Positions 11,761 through 24,711 of a DNA stretch of 64,000 bases are shown one piece after another. The notes under the pieces are model-generated. The model did no database searches, was not told where the DNA came from, and saw only the letters and a list, made by a program, of their open reading frames with translations. Source of the stretch: Jacaranda mimosifolia (taxonomy: Eukaryota; Streptophyta; Magnoliopsida; Lamiales; Bignoniaceae); NCBI GenBank assembly GCA_018894105.1, contig CM032132.1, forward strand, positions 27,641,379-27,705,378. The letters are read 5' to 3'. Every line of letters starts with the position of its first letter. Position 1 is the first letter of the stretch. The position numbers and the translations under genes were made by a program.

Positions 11761-12229
11761 ATAAACTTTTCAATGCAAATGACTGACCAATTTGCTAAGT
11801 GAAAAGTTATCATTTTCTTTACTTTCCTTTTCGGAGTACTTTATGGTGCAATTTTAATTGTGCATACATCATGTGAGGAATGTACAAATATACTCAATCT
11901 AAATCGTTCAGTTTAAAATATGAAATCATAACTTTTTATTTTAATAATTAGTTGGCGATACAATAAGTACATTGAACCTATTACCTGTACGACTTGTTAT
12001 GTTAGTGGTTCATTGTACTAAAAAAGTTACTACCAACAATAAAATTTTATTGTCAAAAACTTATTCAATTGAACCAAATGAGAAGATTACCTCTTTGGTC
12101 CCACAAATTAATTTTGTGTGTATTGTTAATTCCAAACTTATGATATTGTTTTAATTCAAATTTTATAACTTTTTAAAAACCCATAGAATATGAAATGCCC
12201 TTTTTAATCCTTACTAAAAAAATTAAAAA
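11761..12229. other. Non-genic spacer
   Basis: AT-rich, no gene, repeat end or RNA recognised. Confidence 0.5.
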
Positions 12230-12444
12230 AAATAAATACCACAAAAACTCTCCAGAAAAATATTTTAAAATAATATATATTTATATATAGATATATACAC
12301 ATATCTATATTATATATATATATATAACCCATCTCCTACCCCCAACTTCCACCCAAATCTGATTGCTATGGTTGGCCGCTGCTGGGCCAAGGGCCAAATC
12401 TAGCCATGCAATAGGCTGGCAGGAAAGGAGGGGGAGGGCTAACA
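12230..12444. repeat. Repeat R, copy 1 (TA-rich start, GC-rich tail)
   Basis: A TA microsatellite (12280-12327) is followed by CCCATCTCCTACC...CCAAATCTGA and a GGCCGCTGCTGGG stretch. The same order occurs at 13532-13760 and 16036-16163/16819-16890. A looser relative is at 59850-60030. Confidence 0.8.
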
Positions 12445-13531
12445 GGTAAATAGCGTTCACCCCCATGCCCCAATGTATAGGGTCATGTGCACTTTTCCCT
12501 CGAACCGTAGCAAATGTGCGAAATGATTACCTTACATTTGCTAATGTGCTTGAATACCATCTCATTCCATTTTTCATTGGAATATTCTATCGGAGATGCT
12601 GAAATACTTTGAGTATGTTGCACTTTACCTCCTCTACTTTAACAAAATGTGCATTTAACAACTTAATCATTCTAAAATATCACACTTTTAATTATCATTA
12701 AATTTTTATTTTTGTGGAATAAAGTAAAATATTTGATAAAAAATATTATCACATACTAGTCACTTGTCCATATATTGACATTAAATTAGTTTGAGCTATC
12801 ATATAATTTCAAATTAATTTTATGATTATATTTTACTTAGTTTGTATATGAGATGATTAAAAATAATTTTAAAAGTATACCTAATTGATTTTTATATAAA
12901 AGTAACATTATGCATATATGTTAGCAAATGATATTTAAATATTTATAATTTAAATGGAGTAATAAAGGAGAGAGATAATATTGATATTAACATGTACATT
13001 ATTTGTTGCCAATATTCGTCTGACTAGTATCACTTATCTTATTCTTATTCAAATTAAAATCCTAAACCACTTATACTCTTAATTTATAAGTACATCATAG
13101 GTCCATTACAATCATTGCGTAATAAAATTCCAAAATTAATTTTTATTATCGTACACACATCAATTTAGGAAAATATTAATCATTAAGTGGGTTGATACAT
13201 TTCAAATAACTCATATTAACTGAATTGATGATATATTGACAACTAAGTAATATATGGCAACAATTTTTAACAAAATATTTTACTTTATTCCATCGAAATA
13301 AGAATTTAATGCTAAGAATAATATTTTAAAATACTTTAGGTAGATAATTATAAATTTTTTAAAACATCAGGAGATAAAGTGCAACAACTTTTTAATATAT
13401 CATCGAAAGATTGGAACGTGGGGTGTTTAAGCATATTTAGCAAATGTTGGGTAATTGTTCTGCACACTTGCAACTCTTGGGGGGCAAAGTGCAAATGACC
13501 CTATACATTGAGGGATTGCCTGCTATTTACC
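12445..13531. mobile_element. Non-autonomous DNA transposon with ~100-bp terminal inverted repeats (MULE-like)
   Basis: The ends GGTAAATAGC / GCTATTTACC begin inverted repeats of about 100 bp, including AATGTATAGGGTCAT at 12471 opposite its complement at 13497, and GCAAATGTGC-type words further in. The 1087-bp interior is AT-rich without a coding frame. Long TIRs favour a Mutator-like origin, but no 9-bp target duplication was found, so superfamily is uncertain. Confidence 0.75.
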
Positions 13532-13760
13532 TTATAAATAAACCCCATCTCCTACTCTCAACCACCACCCAAATCTGACTATCATGGTCAGCCGTCGCTT
13601 GGGCAGGCGGCTAGATCTAGCTAAGGTCGAGCAGCTAGCTATGCCAGCCCAGCGATAGGCTAGCAGGAAAGGAGGGGCAAGCTAATGAGGTGGGAGTCGT
13701 GGGACGGGTGGGGCTTGGGGGTTAGTGGAGTGGAGTGGGGTGGGGGCAAGGGAATATGAC
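13532..13760. repeat. Repeat R, copy 2
   Basis: ACCCCATCTCCTACTC... through GGAAAGGAGGGGCAAGCTAA, then a G-rich tail. It parallels 12330-12444 and 16151-16163 plus 16819-16890. Confidence 0.8.
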
Positions 13761-13984
13761 TTTTTTTTGTCTTTTTTTGTTTTTTAATTATTTATTTATT
13801 TTTAATTGATTGATTAATTTAATCAAAATTTTTTAAATACATTTATATTTATATATATATTATTAAGTATTAATTAAAAATAATTATTTTTTACTTATTT
13901 TATTTATTTAAAACTTATTAAATTTCCAAAATTATTTAAATTATTTTACATTGTATTAAAATAATTAAAATCATTAAATTCTAG
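13761..13984. other. AT-rich spacer
   Basis: Low-complexity T and A runs, no gene. Confidence 0.6.
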
Positions 13985-14423
13985 GACTACAAAAGTAATT
14001 CCCTCCCCCACGAATATATATATATATATATATATATAAAAGTTCCATTTACGCTATATATTGGACTTTACCAAAAACTATGCATAGGTCTCACGTCAGG
14101 GCGGTACATGTAGTAAGTTTATGAAACTTGTTTAGCAAGTGATCAGTTACAATAAATGGACAATGTAGATCGATTGAAATATATCACACGAACCAAATTT
14201 GTCATGACTAACATTAATAATTTATAATTCACCTACAATTCGTGACTAATGCTAAAATTACCCTTATAAATAACTTTGACAGAGATAAGAGTAATGAGTG
14301 GCAAAGATTGTAAAGAAATCCCAAAGCTATGGTAGCTGCCACATCTCAAGTCTCTTAGGTCTGATCAAAGTGATATTTGTAGGTTCTTCATTCTACAGCA
14401 TTGACTCACACAAAGGCTTCACT
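13985..14423 (+). repeat. Duplicated segment, copy 2
   Basis: Counterpart of 11330-11760. It contains a pure TA microsatellite at 14006-14038 that copy 1 lacks. Confidence 0.85.
14281..14410 (+). pseudogene. Second NB-LRR LRR fragment
   Basis: Same coding scrap as 11583-11735 (IRV...KDCKEIPKL, then LPHLKSL), broken by an in-frame stop after KLW and by an ~11-base deletion after LKSL. It is more decayed than copy 1. Both copies share borders, so they spread as part of the repeat, not as independent genes. Confidence 0.6.
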
Positions 14424-16035
14424 CACTACAAGAAAAATTGCATTTAGTGGCATTAAAAAGTGCCACTTGTAGCGGTATAGCTAAAGGTATACATGTCATT
14501 AATTTACCTCTATTATAACATTAAAATGCAAGAAAATATATATTAGATGACATATTAAAATGCCACAAAAAATGCATTAAGTAATATGTCAAAATGCCAC
14601 TAAAGATACTTTTAAATGACATGTTAATATGCCTCTAAAAATGCATGTAGTGACATATTAAAATGCCATCGAATTTCTTTAAATGAGAATGTAATATGCA
14701 ACAACAAGCATAATAAATGACATGTTAAAATATCACAAAAATAATTTTAAATGATATGCTAACTTGCCACAAAAAGTACATATAATGAAGTTAAAATGCC
14801 ACAAAAGATTTCTTTAGAAGATGTGCTAACATGCCATAAGAAATTAATTAACTAACATGCTAAATTAAATGCCACAAAAGATTATTTTGAATGAAATGTT
14901 AATCTACATCCAGTATTCTATATATGAAACTCTAACATCCACCAATTGTTCTGTATAAGACTCAAACATGAAATCATTTATTTGTAAAGATATAAGTTTA
15001 CCATCAAGTTGCTTAAAAAATGTTCAATACATATAGTCAAAAATATCAATTTATTTTTATACTTTGAAAGTCTATTTTTTGAATTATTTAATATATGCTC
15101 AAACTTATTATATTAAATAATACATTTGAAAAGGTGCAAGAGATTAAATTGAGAGACAAAAAATATTCAAAAAAAACACTATGTATATGAGCAAACTTAA
15201 ATTTTGATACTTTTTTAGGAATATGGTTAATTTAATTGATATATTAAAAGTATATAGTTAATTTAATAAATACATTATTATAATAAGATATAAAGCCATA
15301 ACCAAATTTTGTGAGGTGTCCTTTTTTTAAAAAAATATTGATACTAGTTAAATTCATTTAACATATAGTTATGTTAGTTTTCTTTAAGAAATTATATTTA
15401 TTTAATATTTATTAATCAATTGCCATTAAGTTTATATTACAATGGTAGTTTTTATTACTATTATTATGTTATTTTAAGGTGTCACTATATTGTAAAATAA
15501 CATTAAACTAGTGCTAGTAAATAGTTTGCGGCATCTTTTATAAATGACATCATACATAAATATTAAAGATATTTGTAGAAAATAATCATTCACACTACTA
15601 AATGCCTTGTAAATACATTTATGTTGGTATTTTCAATCAGATGTCACTGTTGTTATTTATCATTTATCAATCCAACACCACTAAATATTGTATTATACTG
15701 ACCTTTCTTCCTACAAACTATAAAATGTCACTAATTTAGTGCTACTAAACATTTTGTGGCATTTTTTTAGATGACACCATAAAAAATATGAGTGGCATTT
15801 TTTAAGAAAACTTAGTGGCATTAATTAATTGCCTTCAAATTATGTTTTTGTTGATATTCAAATGTCACTATTTTATATGTCATATAACAATCAAATGGCA
15901 CTAAGTATTTTATTATAGTGACATTTATTTTGACCATCACTATATTACTTTTATGTGTCATTACACTATAAAATGCCACTTAGTTAGTGCCATTAAATAC
16001 TTTATGATATTTTTTTAAATGACACCATAACTACA
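14424..16035. mobile_element. CACTA-type element or derivative, right end not identified
   Basis: Starts CACTACAAGAAAAATTGC, the classic plant En/Spm end, directly after the duplicated segment. Subterminal repeats follow: ATGCCAC(A/T)AAA words on the left (14450-14880), and their complement TTAGTGGCA-type words from ~15480 to 16010. No transposase frame. A matching TTTCTTGTAGTG end is absent, so the right terminus is deleted or too diverged. Confidence 0.75.
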
Positions 16036-16163
16036 CATTCTCGACAAAAAAAATATTTTAAAATAATATATATTTACATATATGTGGATATATACACATA
16101 TCTATATTATATATACATAAATACATATATATAAAAGTATATGTATAAATCCCATCTCCCACC
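16036..16163. repeat. Repeat R, copy 3, left part
   Basis: AAATATTTTAAAATAATATATATTTA..., then CCCATCTCCCACC, as in copy 1; interrupted at 16164. Confidence 0.75.
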
Positions 16164-16818
16164 TAGGCATGGTAATGGGTCCAAGTAAACTGGGGATTGC
16201 CCCGAATGGGTCAGGTCTGGGGTGAAGTAAGCGGGTTTCGGGACGGGTTTCGGGTTTTATTTTAGAGACCCAGCCGGGTTGAGGGCGGGTTATGGGTTTA
16301 GGTAAACCCGCCTCATATAGTACTAATTATATTAAATATATATATATTATAAGTATAAAAAAATTAGCTTATTCCTTTTACTTCTTTCAATTTTATTTTC
16401 TCCCAAAACCCGCTACCCACAGCTACGTCTCTCAAGTCTCAAGCTTTCTTCAACTTTTCACTCTTCCAATCTTTTGACATTACCCACTACTAGTTATATA
16501 TGTCAAAAGAATACATATATTGGTTCATGGCAAAATTTATGTATCAGTCTAGTAAGTCAGTGCATTATCTACAATGTAAATGGAAGGAATTGTGTTAAAG
16601 TTGGAATAAAATATTATTGGTACTTAATGCTTGGCTTAAAAGTTGCAAAATTTTTACACTCAAGTGTGAAAAAAAAAAGAAAGAAAAACAAGTTAGGCGG
16701 GTTGGACCCATCAGGTTTGGGTTCAAATGGGAGGTGTGGCGAGGTGGGTTATAGGTCCCAACATGTGCCATGCGGGTAGGCCCCGGGTCTTGCCAAACCC
16801 GCCCCGTTGCCATCCCAA
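16164..16818. mobile_element. Short non-autonomous hAT (~655 bp)
   Basis: Left end TAGGCATGGTAATGGG, right end CCCCGTTGCCATCCCAA, the same family as the better preserved 36768-37332 copy (shared GGGTCC(A)AGTAAAC and CGGGTC...CAAACCCGCCCCG terminal blocks). Central sequence is AT-rich. It splits repeat R. No clean 8-bp duplication remains. Confidence 0.75.
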
Positions 16819-16890
16819 CCACCATCCAAATCTGACTATCATGGCCGACCAGCAATAGGAGTCGTGGGACGGTAAGGGCTTGCTGGGTGG
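16819..16890. repeat. Repeat R, copy 3, right part
   Basis: CCACCATCCAAATCTGACTA... resumes the R sequence as in copy 2 (13560 onward). Confidence 0.75.
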
Positions 16891-17237
16891 GGGGAAAAAT
16901 CAAACTTTTGGTCCCATAACTTATGGTCATTTTCAATTGAGTCCCATTCATTTAGAAATTATTAGATTGAGTCTCATAATTTAAAAATTTTCTCACATTG
17001 GTCTTGCCCTCCCTTCTGTTAAATAATTAATGGAAAGCGCACGTGGAGAGCATGCGTGCCATCAACAGTTAGGTTTTGGAGGGAAAATTGCCCTGATGCT
17101 GTTCACTCTTCATTTTGGAAAGAAAATCAATTATAAAAGAGAAAAAAAATGAGAAAAAGGGGAGAATTATTATAAATTTTTTTAATAATTTTTATAAATT
17201 TAAATTTAAGATATTCTAAATTACAGGAAATAAATAT
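16891..17237. other. Non-genic AT-rich spacer
   Basis: Contains phrases of the TTGGTCCCATAACTT type seen in decayed repeats; no gene. Confidence 0.5.
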
Positions 17238-18059
17238 TGTAATGCCCCCAACTGCGATAGCCCCTAAGCTGAGGCGTCACTCAATTCAGTCTTAAATCTA
17301 ACTCATAAAATGATCAATAGGCCTATAGAAAGTTTTCAAAACTTATCAGAGATAGCAACGAGCTTCCACATGAACAATCCTTAACAAAAGTATAATTTAC
17401 ATGCATTAATTGATCCCATAGCATTTATCATTCCATATATACCACAAGCCTTAATTTTATCATAACATATGACAACATCATTAAGTTTAGAACTTAACGT
17501 ACGATTGAACCTATAAACAGATATAAACACATGTTCTATCACAAAATGTGTTCGTCGATCTAAGCCTGAAGTTCATTTTCATCACCTATTCCTGTATGAG
17601 AAAGTCAATGAAAATACGGGAGGGTAAGTCCAAAGGACTTAGGAGGGATAACAATCAATAGTAGATCATAAGCTCTCTACTGAAGAGGAAACATTTCAAC
17701 AGATCATACATTAACAGATAATGCAATGGAAACATGAACGTAATAGGATACAGGCATTAACAATTCAAGGTTATTAGTAGGTACTGGCTCAGGAGTTGTG
17801 ACTATCGGCTTGCACGGCCTGGGATCATCTCAATCGGATCAGTTCAGGAGGAATGATCCGTCTCAACCGAATCAGTTTGGGAAGAAATGTAAAAGACTCG
17901 TTCGGCCTGGACAACAGCTCGATCTAGGCCAAGAAACTACACCATCCTTGTTGCTCTATGAGAGGAATATAATCGAAATCAAGCAAACCCAAGTAACATA
18001 TGCAGTCTTACAGATCATAACATAACATGCATATCCAATTCTCTTTATTCCAATCGATC

Positions 18060-18155
18060 TATCAGTTAGTCAGAAAATTAGTCGGTCAGTCAGACAGGCA
18101 ATCAGTCAGTCATTTAGTTAGTCAGTCAGTCAGTTAGTTAATCAGTCAGTCTTAC
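18060..18155. repeat. (CAGT)n-like tract
   Basis: Imperfect CAGT/TAGT tetranucleotide run within the LTR. Equivalent tracts lie at 23810-23855 and 56340-56390 in other family-A LTRs. Confidence 0.85.
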
Positions 18156-18184
18156 TCAAGCGTGACAACTTGATACACGATAGA

Positions 18185-18425
18185 TGCATAGGAGTATCCC
18201 TAGAACATCGCAGATGCCCATGAGTATCACTGGCATACTATTGATACCTAGGAGTATCCCTAGCATATCACTGATACCTAGGAGTATCCCTAGCATATTG
18301 CGGACACATGGTAGATGACCAGGAGTATCCCTAGCATATCGCAAACACTCGATAGATGCCTAAGAGTATCCTTAGCACATCGATGATACCTAGGAGTATC
18401 CCTAGCATATTGCATATACCCAAGC
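18185..18425 (-). repeat. 30-bp minisatellite of small dyads in family-A LTR
   Basis: Units contain CTAGG-AGTATC-CCTAG (18248-18263, 18278-18293, 18390-18405) with a 30-bp period in the best part. One variant is CTAAG-AGTATC-CTTAG (18360-18375), altered symmetrically in both arms. Spacers vary in the middle of the array. Confidence 0.9.
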
Positions 18426-20388
18426 ATTCCGCTAGGGTTGGCACTCGGCCCAACAACTCTCCGTACATCTAACAAGTGTCAATTAACAATTTGCCAACAA
18501 GGTGAAACAATAACAATTAATAGATTTGAATAAGCAAACATGGCCATATAACGATGTAAGGATAAACAAGTGTGCCGACAAGGCAACAGATAACAATTCA
18601 GAATGGGAACAGGTAATAAAATGGGAACAAGTACAGTAACAGATAACAATAGAAAGTTCTGGGCACCATAACAGACAAAATTTAGAATCAATATCAAGAG
18701 ACAACCCTTAGAGGGGTGTACACATTAGATAACAGACAACAAGCGAGATTCTGAACAATTCACAGATTTCAATAAACACGATTCAGTACAATATAGAAAT
18801 AGGAACCCTCACAGAGGTTTATGACAATAACAGATAAGTAGAAGAAGTGCCAGGTTGGCAGACCCTCATACGGCATACAAGCAATTACCCAAGAGGTTAG
18901 ACCCTCACCTTTGTAGCTTCAGAAAATACAACCACAATCAGCAGTCTACTGGTCTGTGGGGACCACTTCTTTGTCATCTAACCAAAAGAGTATATTCACA
19001 ATCAAAATTTCCATTCAGTGCTAATAATCCTTAATAATTACAATTACACCTTTAGCAGTCTAAAATCACTAAGTGCTCGACTGATACGGTAGTTTTAGGG
19101 TTGGCTCGACATAAATATTATGGAATTGTGCTAATCACACCGATCTCAAGAACGAGATAATATCAGGTCCTTGTATATACACTAAATCAATAATAATGGT
19201 CCAATAATCGTAATTAACCCAATTGTCGTCACTTAGGTCTAAAATTCATGAAATCCTCAATTAGGGTTTAAATCCTTTAATAAACTTAATTAATCCAAGT
19301 TACTATATAGTATAATATATCCGGGTCTACTAGACACATGTATATATATCCATGCATGGTGTGTATTCATTCAAATCCTACATCAATTCTTCATTTTCTT
19401 AACATAATACAAGGTTTGGTAAAGAATAACAGTACAAAACAATTTAAACCCAATTCTCTGATCATTACCCAAAATTTGCTTAATTGGACCTCGAAATCAC
19501 AAACTAAGGACACCACCACGATCACTGCGATGAGGCGAAGAAACTACCTCGGAACCATTGCCGCCAAAAAAGCTTAACACCACCACCAAAAGATGTATTT
19601 TAACTAGAGCAACCCAAAGCCCCAACCAATTTCTTATTTTGTCGCCGGGAAAAAAGTCAATTGCAGTTTCCAAAGTTGTTGGGCCTCTCTCGTTGCCGTG
19701 CGCCACCACCTCCAATTCTCCTCTGCCAATGGCCCAACTCTGAAATTGAAGATACCAGAGTGTTCTCCAAGCTGAACCCGTCAAGACCTACCTTGGTCCA
19801 TCGTGAAAAGTCGCCGGAACGGCGAACCCGCCACCCACCACCATGATCGAGTTTCTACCTCATCTTCTGGTGGTCTCGTCGGTTGAAACGTGGTACATGT
19901 GGTGTTTGTGTGTTCACGATGATAAGGGGAAGAATTTGGTTGGTTTAGTTTTATGTTTCGGGGACTTGCTGGAGACATCGCCGAAGTGGTTGATGAAAAA
20001 GGTTGACGGTGGTATTTGGTGAAGAAGTGAAGAATTGCGAGGTGGAAACTATATGTAAATCCTAGTTTTCCAACTACACAAATTGACCCCCATACTTTGG
20101 CCAGTCTTCAATTTAGTCCCTCAAGGTTATGCCCAACTTCAATTCAGTCTCTAGACTATTTATTGCCTCACATTGACCCCTTTAACCAATAATAATTCCA
20201 TGCAAACCCACAAAATTTATGAAAATGGTCCAATCAAGTCTTCTTAATTTGCAATTCGACCCCAAAACTTTCAATTTTCATGCAATTAAGTCATTTTTAT
20301 TAATTTTTCGGGCCCTAAAATCCGACCAACCAATATCTTAAGTTCTAAATCCTCATTTTCTCAAATACCCAATTTTAGGGGTATTACA

Positions 20389-20751
20389 ATTATCTAATTT
20401 TTTAATTATTATAAATTAAATAATTTATTTTTATTGTGTAAACATTTTCAAATTTTTTTTTTGAAAACTAAATATTCAAAAGTTTAGAAAAAATAAATTA
20501 AATATTTCTTTTCCAAATATGATAAAAATTATAATTTATATTTCATAATTTTTCTTGTTTGAAAATTTATTTAGTTATTAACTTGTTAAATTTTTGTTAT
20601 TTTTAAAAATTAGTTAATTTGGAAATAAATTTTAAAATTTAAATTATATTTTAATTTTGGAATAATTATTTTAATTTTAAAATTTAAATTAAAAATTAAT
20701 TTCATTATTTCTAAATATAATTTAAAATTGTTAGAATTTAAAAGTATAATT
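20389..20751. other. Very AT-rich spacer
   Basis: Continuation of the A/T-rich target into which the solo LTR inserted; no gene or repeat end seen. Confidence 0.6.
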
Positions 20752-22039
20752 ACTACTGCTAAGCTAATATAGTAGTTTTAAGGTTTTACCGATTCCAATA
20801 ATGGGATGTAATCTAATCCATAATTTTATAATTAACTTTATAATATTATCCCAAATCAGTAATAATAGTCCAAACATCTTAATAATCCAATTATTGTCAC
20901 TTAAGTCCCAAATCACAAAATTAGGGTTTTCTCTTCCGATTAACTCAATCAATCCTAAGATTATCTTATAACAATATAAATTCGGGTCCACTAACTCATA
21001 CAATTATATACATGTCTCAATTTCCTGATCAGATTGCGTATTCTTTCGTTGGTACAATGTATCGTAAGATTTAGAAGGTATATACATACATATGCATACA
21101 ATTTAAACCCAATTCCCATTTTTACCCAACTTTTTTCTTATCGAAGCCCCAGAATCATGATCAGCATTTGTGCATGCATTCCTTGCAATGGGACAAGGAT
21201 TCTGTCCTAACACCGCCATCGGAGATACACACCACCACCACCAATGTCGACGTTGGAGATACACACCAAACCCCTCAATCAATTTTGAGTTTCACTGTCG
21301 GGAAAGCCCTTAATTGGCCGAAAAACTGTCAGCCCACCACCAATGCCGCTGTGGTGTTTTCTTTTGATTCTATCACTATCGGTGGTCTATTCTGAAATCC
21401 AAAGCTATAGGAGTGCTTCTTAAGGTGATAATTACAAAACCCAGTACTCAAACCCGAGCTTCAGTCACCGGAACAGAGAAGCCCATCACCACCGCCACGA
21501 TCGAGACTTCCAGCTCCATTTTCAGCCACTACACTAGTTAGTTCTACAAGATTTTGATATTTTTGAGTTCCTTGAGCTGAGAAGAGTAAAATGGTGTATA
21601 ATATGGTGGGTTTTGTCGTTCACCAGAGAATGTTTTTGGAGGAGAAAGACAATAGCTGCATGTGTGAATTAAAAAGAATGGGGGGGTGCAATTGCTATAT
21701 ATAAACCTATTTTTTAGAATTATAATTTGACGCCCAAAACATCTGCTCAGCTTCCAATTAAAACCTTCCAAATATTGAGCATCTTCAATTCAGCCCCTAG
21801 ACTTATTAGTGTCTCGATTCCACCAACTTGACCCAAAATATTTCCATGCAAACTCCTAGAATAATTAAACTTGGTCTAATCAAGTCTTCTCAATTTGCAA
21901 TTTGACCCCAAAACTTTCAATTTCCAAGCCCGCGATTAAGTCCTTTTAATAAATTTTTCAAGCCTTAAAATCCAATCAATTAATATCTTTATTTCTAAAT
22001 CCTTATTTTTCAAAAATACCAAATTTTAGGGGTGTTACA
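20752..22039 (-). mobile_element. Truncated family-A LTR, reverse orientation
   Basis: Starts within the LTR (AGTAGTTTTAAGG at 20770 parallels 19090) and runs to the terminus GGGGTGTTACA at 22033-22039. GC-rich island at 21170-21530. The 3' half of the LTR is missing. Confidence 0.8.
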
Positions 22040-24711
22040 AAATTGAATTCCAGAAAGTTACTCTTTATATACCAAAACACCCCCCAGCCTTCTTCATTTC
22101 TTCACTCGCAACCCTTTTCCTCACCTCTCTGACGACGAAGATTTCCTCAAAACCAATCCGGCCAGCACCTTCTTTTTCTCACCAGCAACCCAACCATACC
22201 ACATGTAACCCACTTCGGCCAACAGCTTATCGACAAACTTGGAGCCGAAGGTGGCACATGACGGCGATGAAGGGTAGCTCATCTCTAGTGACTGTTGGAC
22301 ACAACTAAGGTATGGGTTTTGATGGGTTTATCTCGATGAATGAGTTGGTGTCCTTAATTTTGAAAACCAATGATCGATGAAGCAATAAATAGCACGGTGG
22401 ATTTGAGGTGGCCAGTGGTATTTTTTGACTAATTGAGCATCAATTTGGCAATGGATGCAGAAATTAACTTGGGAGTTATGTTGAGTGAGCTGAGGCGCAC
22501 CTTTTGGTGGCGGAGCTAAGATAGAATCTTCACCTTATTGCGACGATCGTGGTGGTGTAGTTGGTTCGTGATTTCGGAGTCCTAATAAAGATATCTTGGG
22601 TAATGACCGGAGTTGGGGATTATATTTTGTACCGATTATTTTTATCGAATCTTGTATGTTGTTAAGAAATGTATATGGAAATATGCTTTGGAATCAAATA
22701 AGGGCCATGCATGGACTATTATATGGCCTAGTGGGCCAGGATTTGTATTATTATGAGATAATTTTGGGTTAATTGAGTTAATTGGAGAATGAAAACCCTA
22801 ATATTATGGATTTGAGACCTCAGTGGCAATAATTAGGTTAATTAAGATGATTGAACTGTTATTATTGATTTGGCATCGTATTGCGAGTTTAACTTGGTAA
22901 TTAAGGATCTGATTGTATCTCTTTAAACGGAACCAATGTAAACCCCGTAAATATTTTTGTAATTAGCATATTCCATAATGATAGCACCGATCGAACTCTA
23001 AATTATTGCATTAGTCAAGTAATTATTGAGTTAGACTATTAATAGTATGATTATAATTATAAAGGATTATTAGGGTCGAATGAGGATTTTGACTGTGAAC
23101 TTATTCATTTGGATTAGGTGCCGAGGAGCTACGAGTAGGCTGTGACAGCATCTCTGAGGTTATGGAGGTGAGGGTCTAACCTCTTGGGTATTTGTTTGGT
23201 ATGCCTTGTGAGGGTCTACTAATCTGGCACTTTCTTACATCTATCTATCATTGTGATAAACCCCTCTGAGGGTTAGACTGGTTTCTCTACTGTAATTGCC
23301 TCTTGATTATGGAAATTTTTGAATTGATTGAGATCTCGTTTGTTATTATATACCCCTAAGTGGGTTATTTCATTAACTATGCTTCTGATGAGATCTTTGC
23401 ATATCTATTTTGGCGCCCAAAACTCTCGTCTGTTATCTGTTACTACTCTGTTATATGACCATTCTATTATTTGACTATCCTACTATCTAACCTTTCTGTT
23501 ATCTATTTATGTTCGATTATCTATTTATCTAATAGCATTTTACCTTGTTGGTAATTCGTTTATTGATTTCAGACATATGCCTGGAGATATGTTTGGGCCG
23601 AGTGCCAATCTTAGTGGAATGCTTGGGTATATGGGACACGCTAGGGATACTCCTGGGTGTCAGCGATATGCTAGGGATACTCCTAGGTATTAGTGATGTG
23701 CCAAGGATACTACTTGGCATCAGCGATATGTCAGGGATACTCTTGGGCATCAGCGATGTGCTAGGAGTACTCCTAAGCATCAACCATGTATCAAGCTGTC
23801 ACACTTGGGTAAGACTGACTGACTGACTAGCAGACTGACCGACCGATCGAATGACTAGTATAAGGAGAATCTGATATGCCTGTCCTATTATGATTCGTTG
23901 GATTGCATATGTTACTCGGGATTGTTTTGTTTCCATTGTATTTCGAATGTTTGTATTTAGCTCATGAAGCAACAAGGATGGTGTAGTTTCTTGGTTTAGA
24001 TCGAGTTGTTGTCCGGGCCGAATGAGCTGTCTACATTTCCTCCTGAATTGATTCGATTGAGATGATCCCTGGCCGTTCGCTGAACGAGCCATCTGTATTT
24101 CCTCCCAAACTGATCCGGTTGAGACAATCTCGGGTCGTTCGAGCCGACAATCAATACTCCCGAGCTAGTACCACTAATAACCTTGAATTTGTTAATGCCT
24201 GTGTTCTATTACATTCATGTTCCGATTACATTATCTGTTAATTTATAATATGTTTAATTGTTTCCTCTTTAGTAGAGCCTTTATCATCTATTACTGATTG
24301 TTATCCCTCACTAAGTCCTTTCGACTTACCATCCCGCTTTATCCTTGATTTTCTTAGACATGATTAAGTGATGGACACGGACCTCAGGCTCGGACTGGAG
24401 AGAATATGGTTTGTAATAGAACATGTGTTTATATGTGTATATGGGTTCGTTAGAATGCTAGGCTTGGGCTTAGAGATGTTGTGATATGTTAAGATTGAAT
24501 TTAATGACTTGAAGCATGTATATGCTATGATGAATGTTTTGGGTATGTATTTAGCACTTTTGTTGAGGTCTACTTAAGTTGAAGCAGGTTGTTGTCTCTG
24601 ATGATTTTGATAATTTTCTTATGAGCCTATTGATTGTTTTATGAGTTATGATTTAAGTTTGAATTGCAGTGGCATCTCAATTTAGGGGTTATCCGTAGAG
24701 GGGATGCTACA
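22040..24711 (+). mobile_element. Truncated family-A LTR, forward orientation
   Basis: Begins inside the LTR near the GC-rich island (CTTTATATACC...CTTCATTTCTTCACTC) and runs to a terminal GGGATGCTACA at 24701-24711. Hairpin motif CACTAAGTCCTTTCGACTTA at 24309, dyad minisatellite at 23620-23800, CAGT tract at 23810-23855. The first ~0.8 kb of the LTR is missing; the copy abuts its inverted relative head to head. Confidence 0.8.
23620..23800 (+). repeat. 30-bp dyad minisatellite in family-A LTR
   Basis: CTAGG-GATACT-CCTAG at 23671-23686; CCAAG-GATACTA-CTTGG at 23701-23717, with both arms changed in step; further units at 23641 and 23731. Confidence 0.9.

Larger units (their letters stand above)
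17238..20388 (-). mobile_element. Solo LTR, family A, reverse orientation (3151 bp)
   Basis: TGTAATGCCCC...GGGGTATTACA with flanking pentamers AATAT and ATTAT (one mismatch). It lies reversed relative to 25849-28875. Internal order matches other family-A copies: hairpin motif CACTAAGTC (complement at 17625), CAGT-rich tract (18060-18155), hairpin minisatellite (18185-18425), GC-rich island (19500-19990) and a terminal block of AAATTGGGGTC-like phrases. No partner LTR or primer site adjoins, hence solo. Confidence 0.88.

Noticed and set aside
14006..14038. TA run as a promoter
   Set aside because: A simple microsatellite without adjacent gene; similar TA runs occur at many repeat junctions here.
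16474..16951. Frames of 101 and 118 codons on opposite strands
   Set aside because: Both cover the GC-rich end of the short hAT and have no recognisable protein character.
18185..18425. CRISPR-like array
   Set aside because: Regular short repeats, but the spacers are themselves repetitive and the array lies inside a plant LTR.
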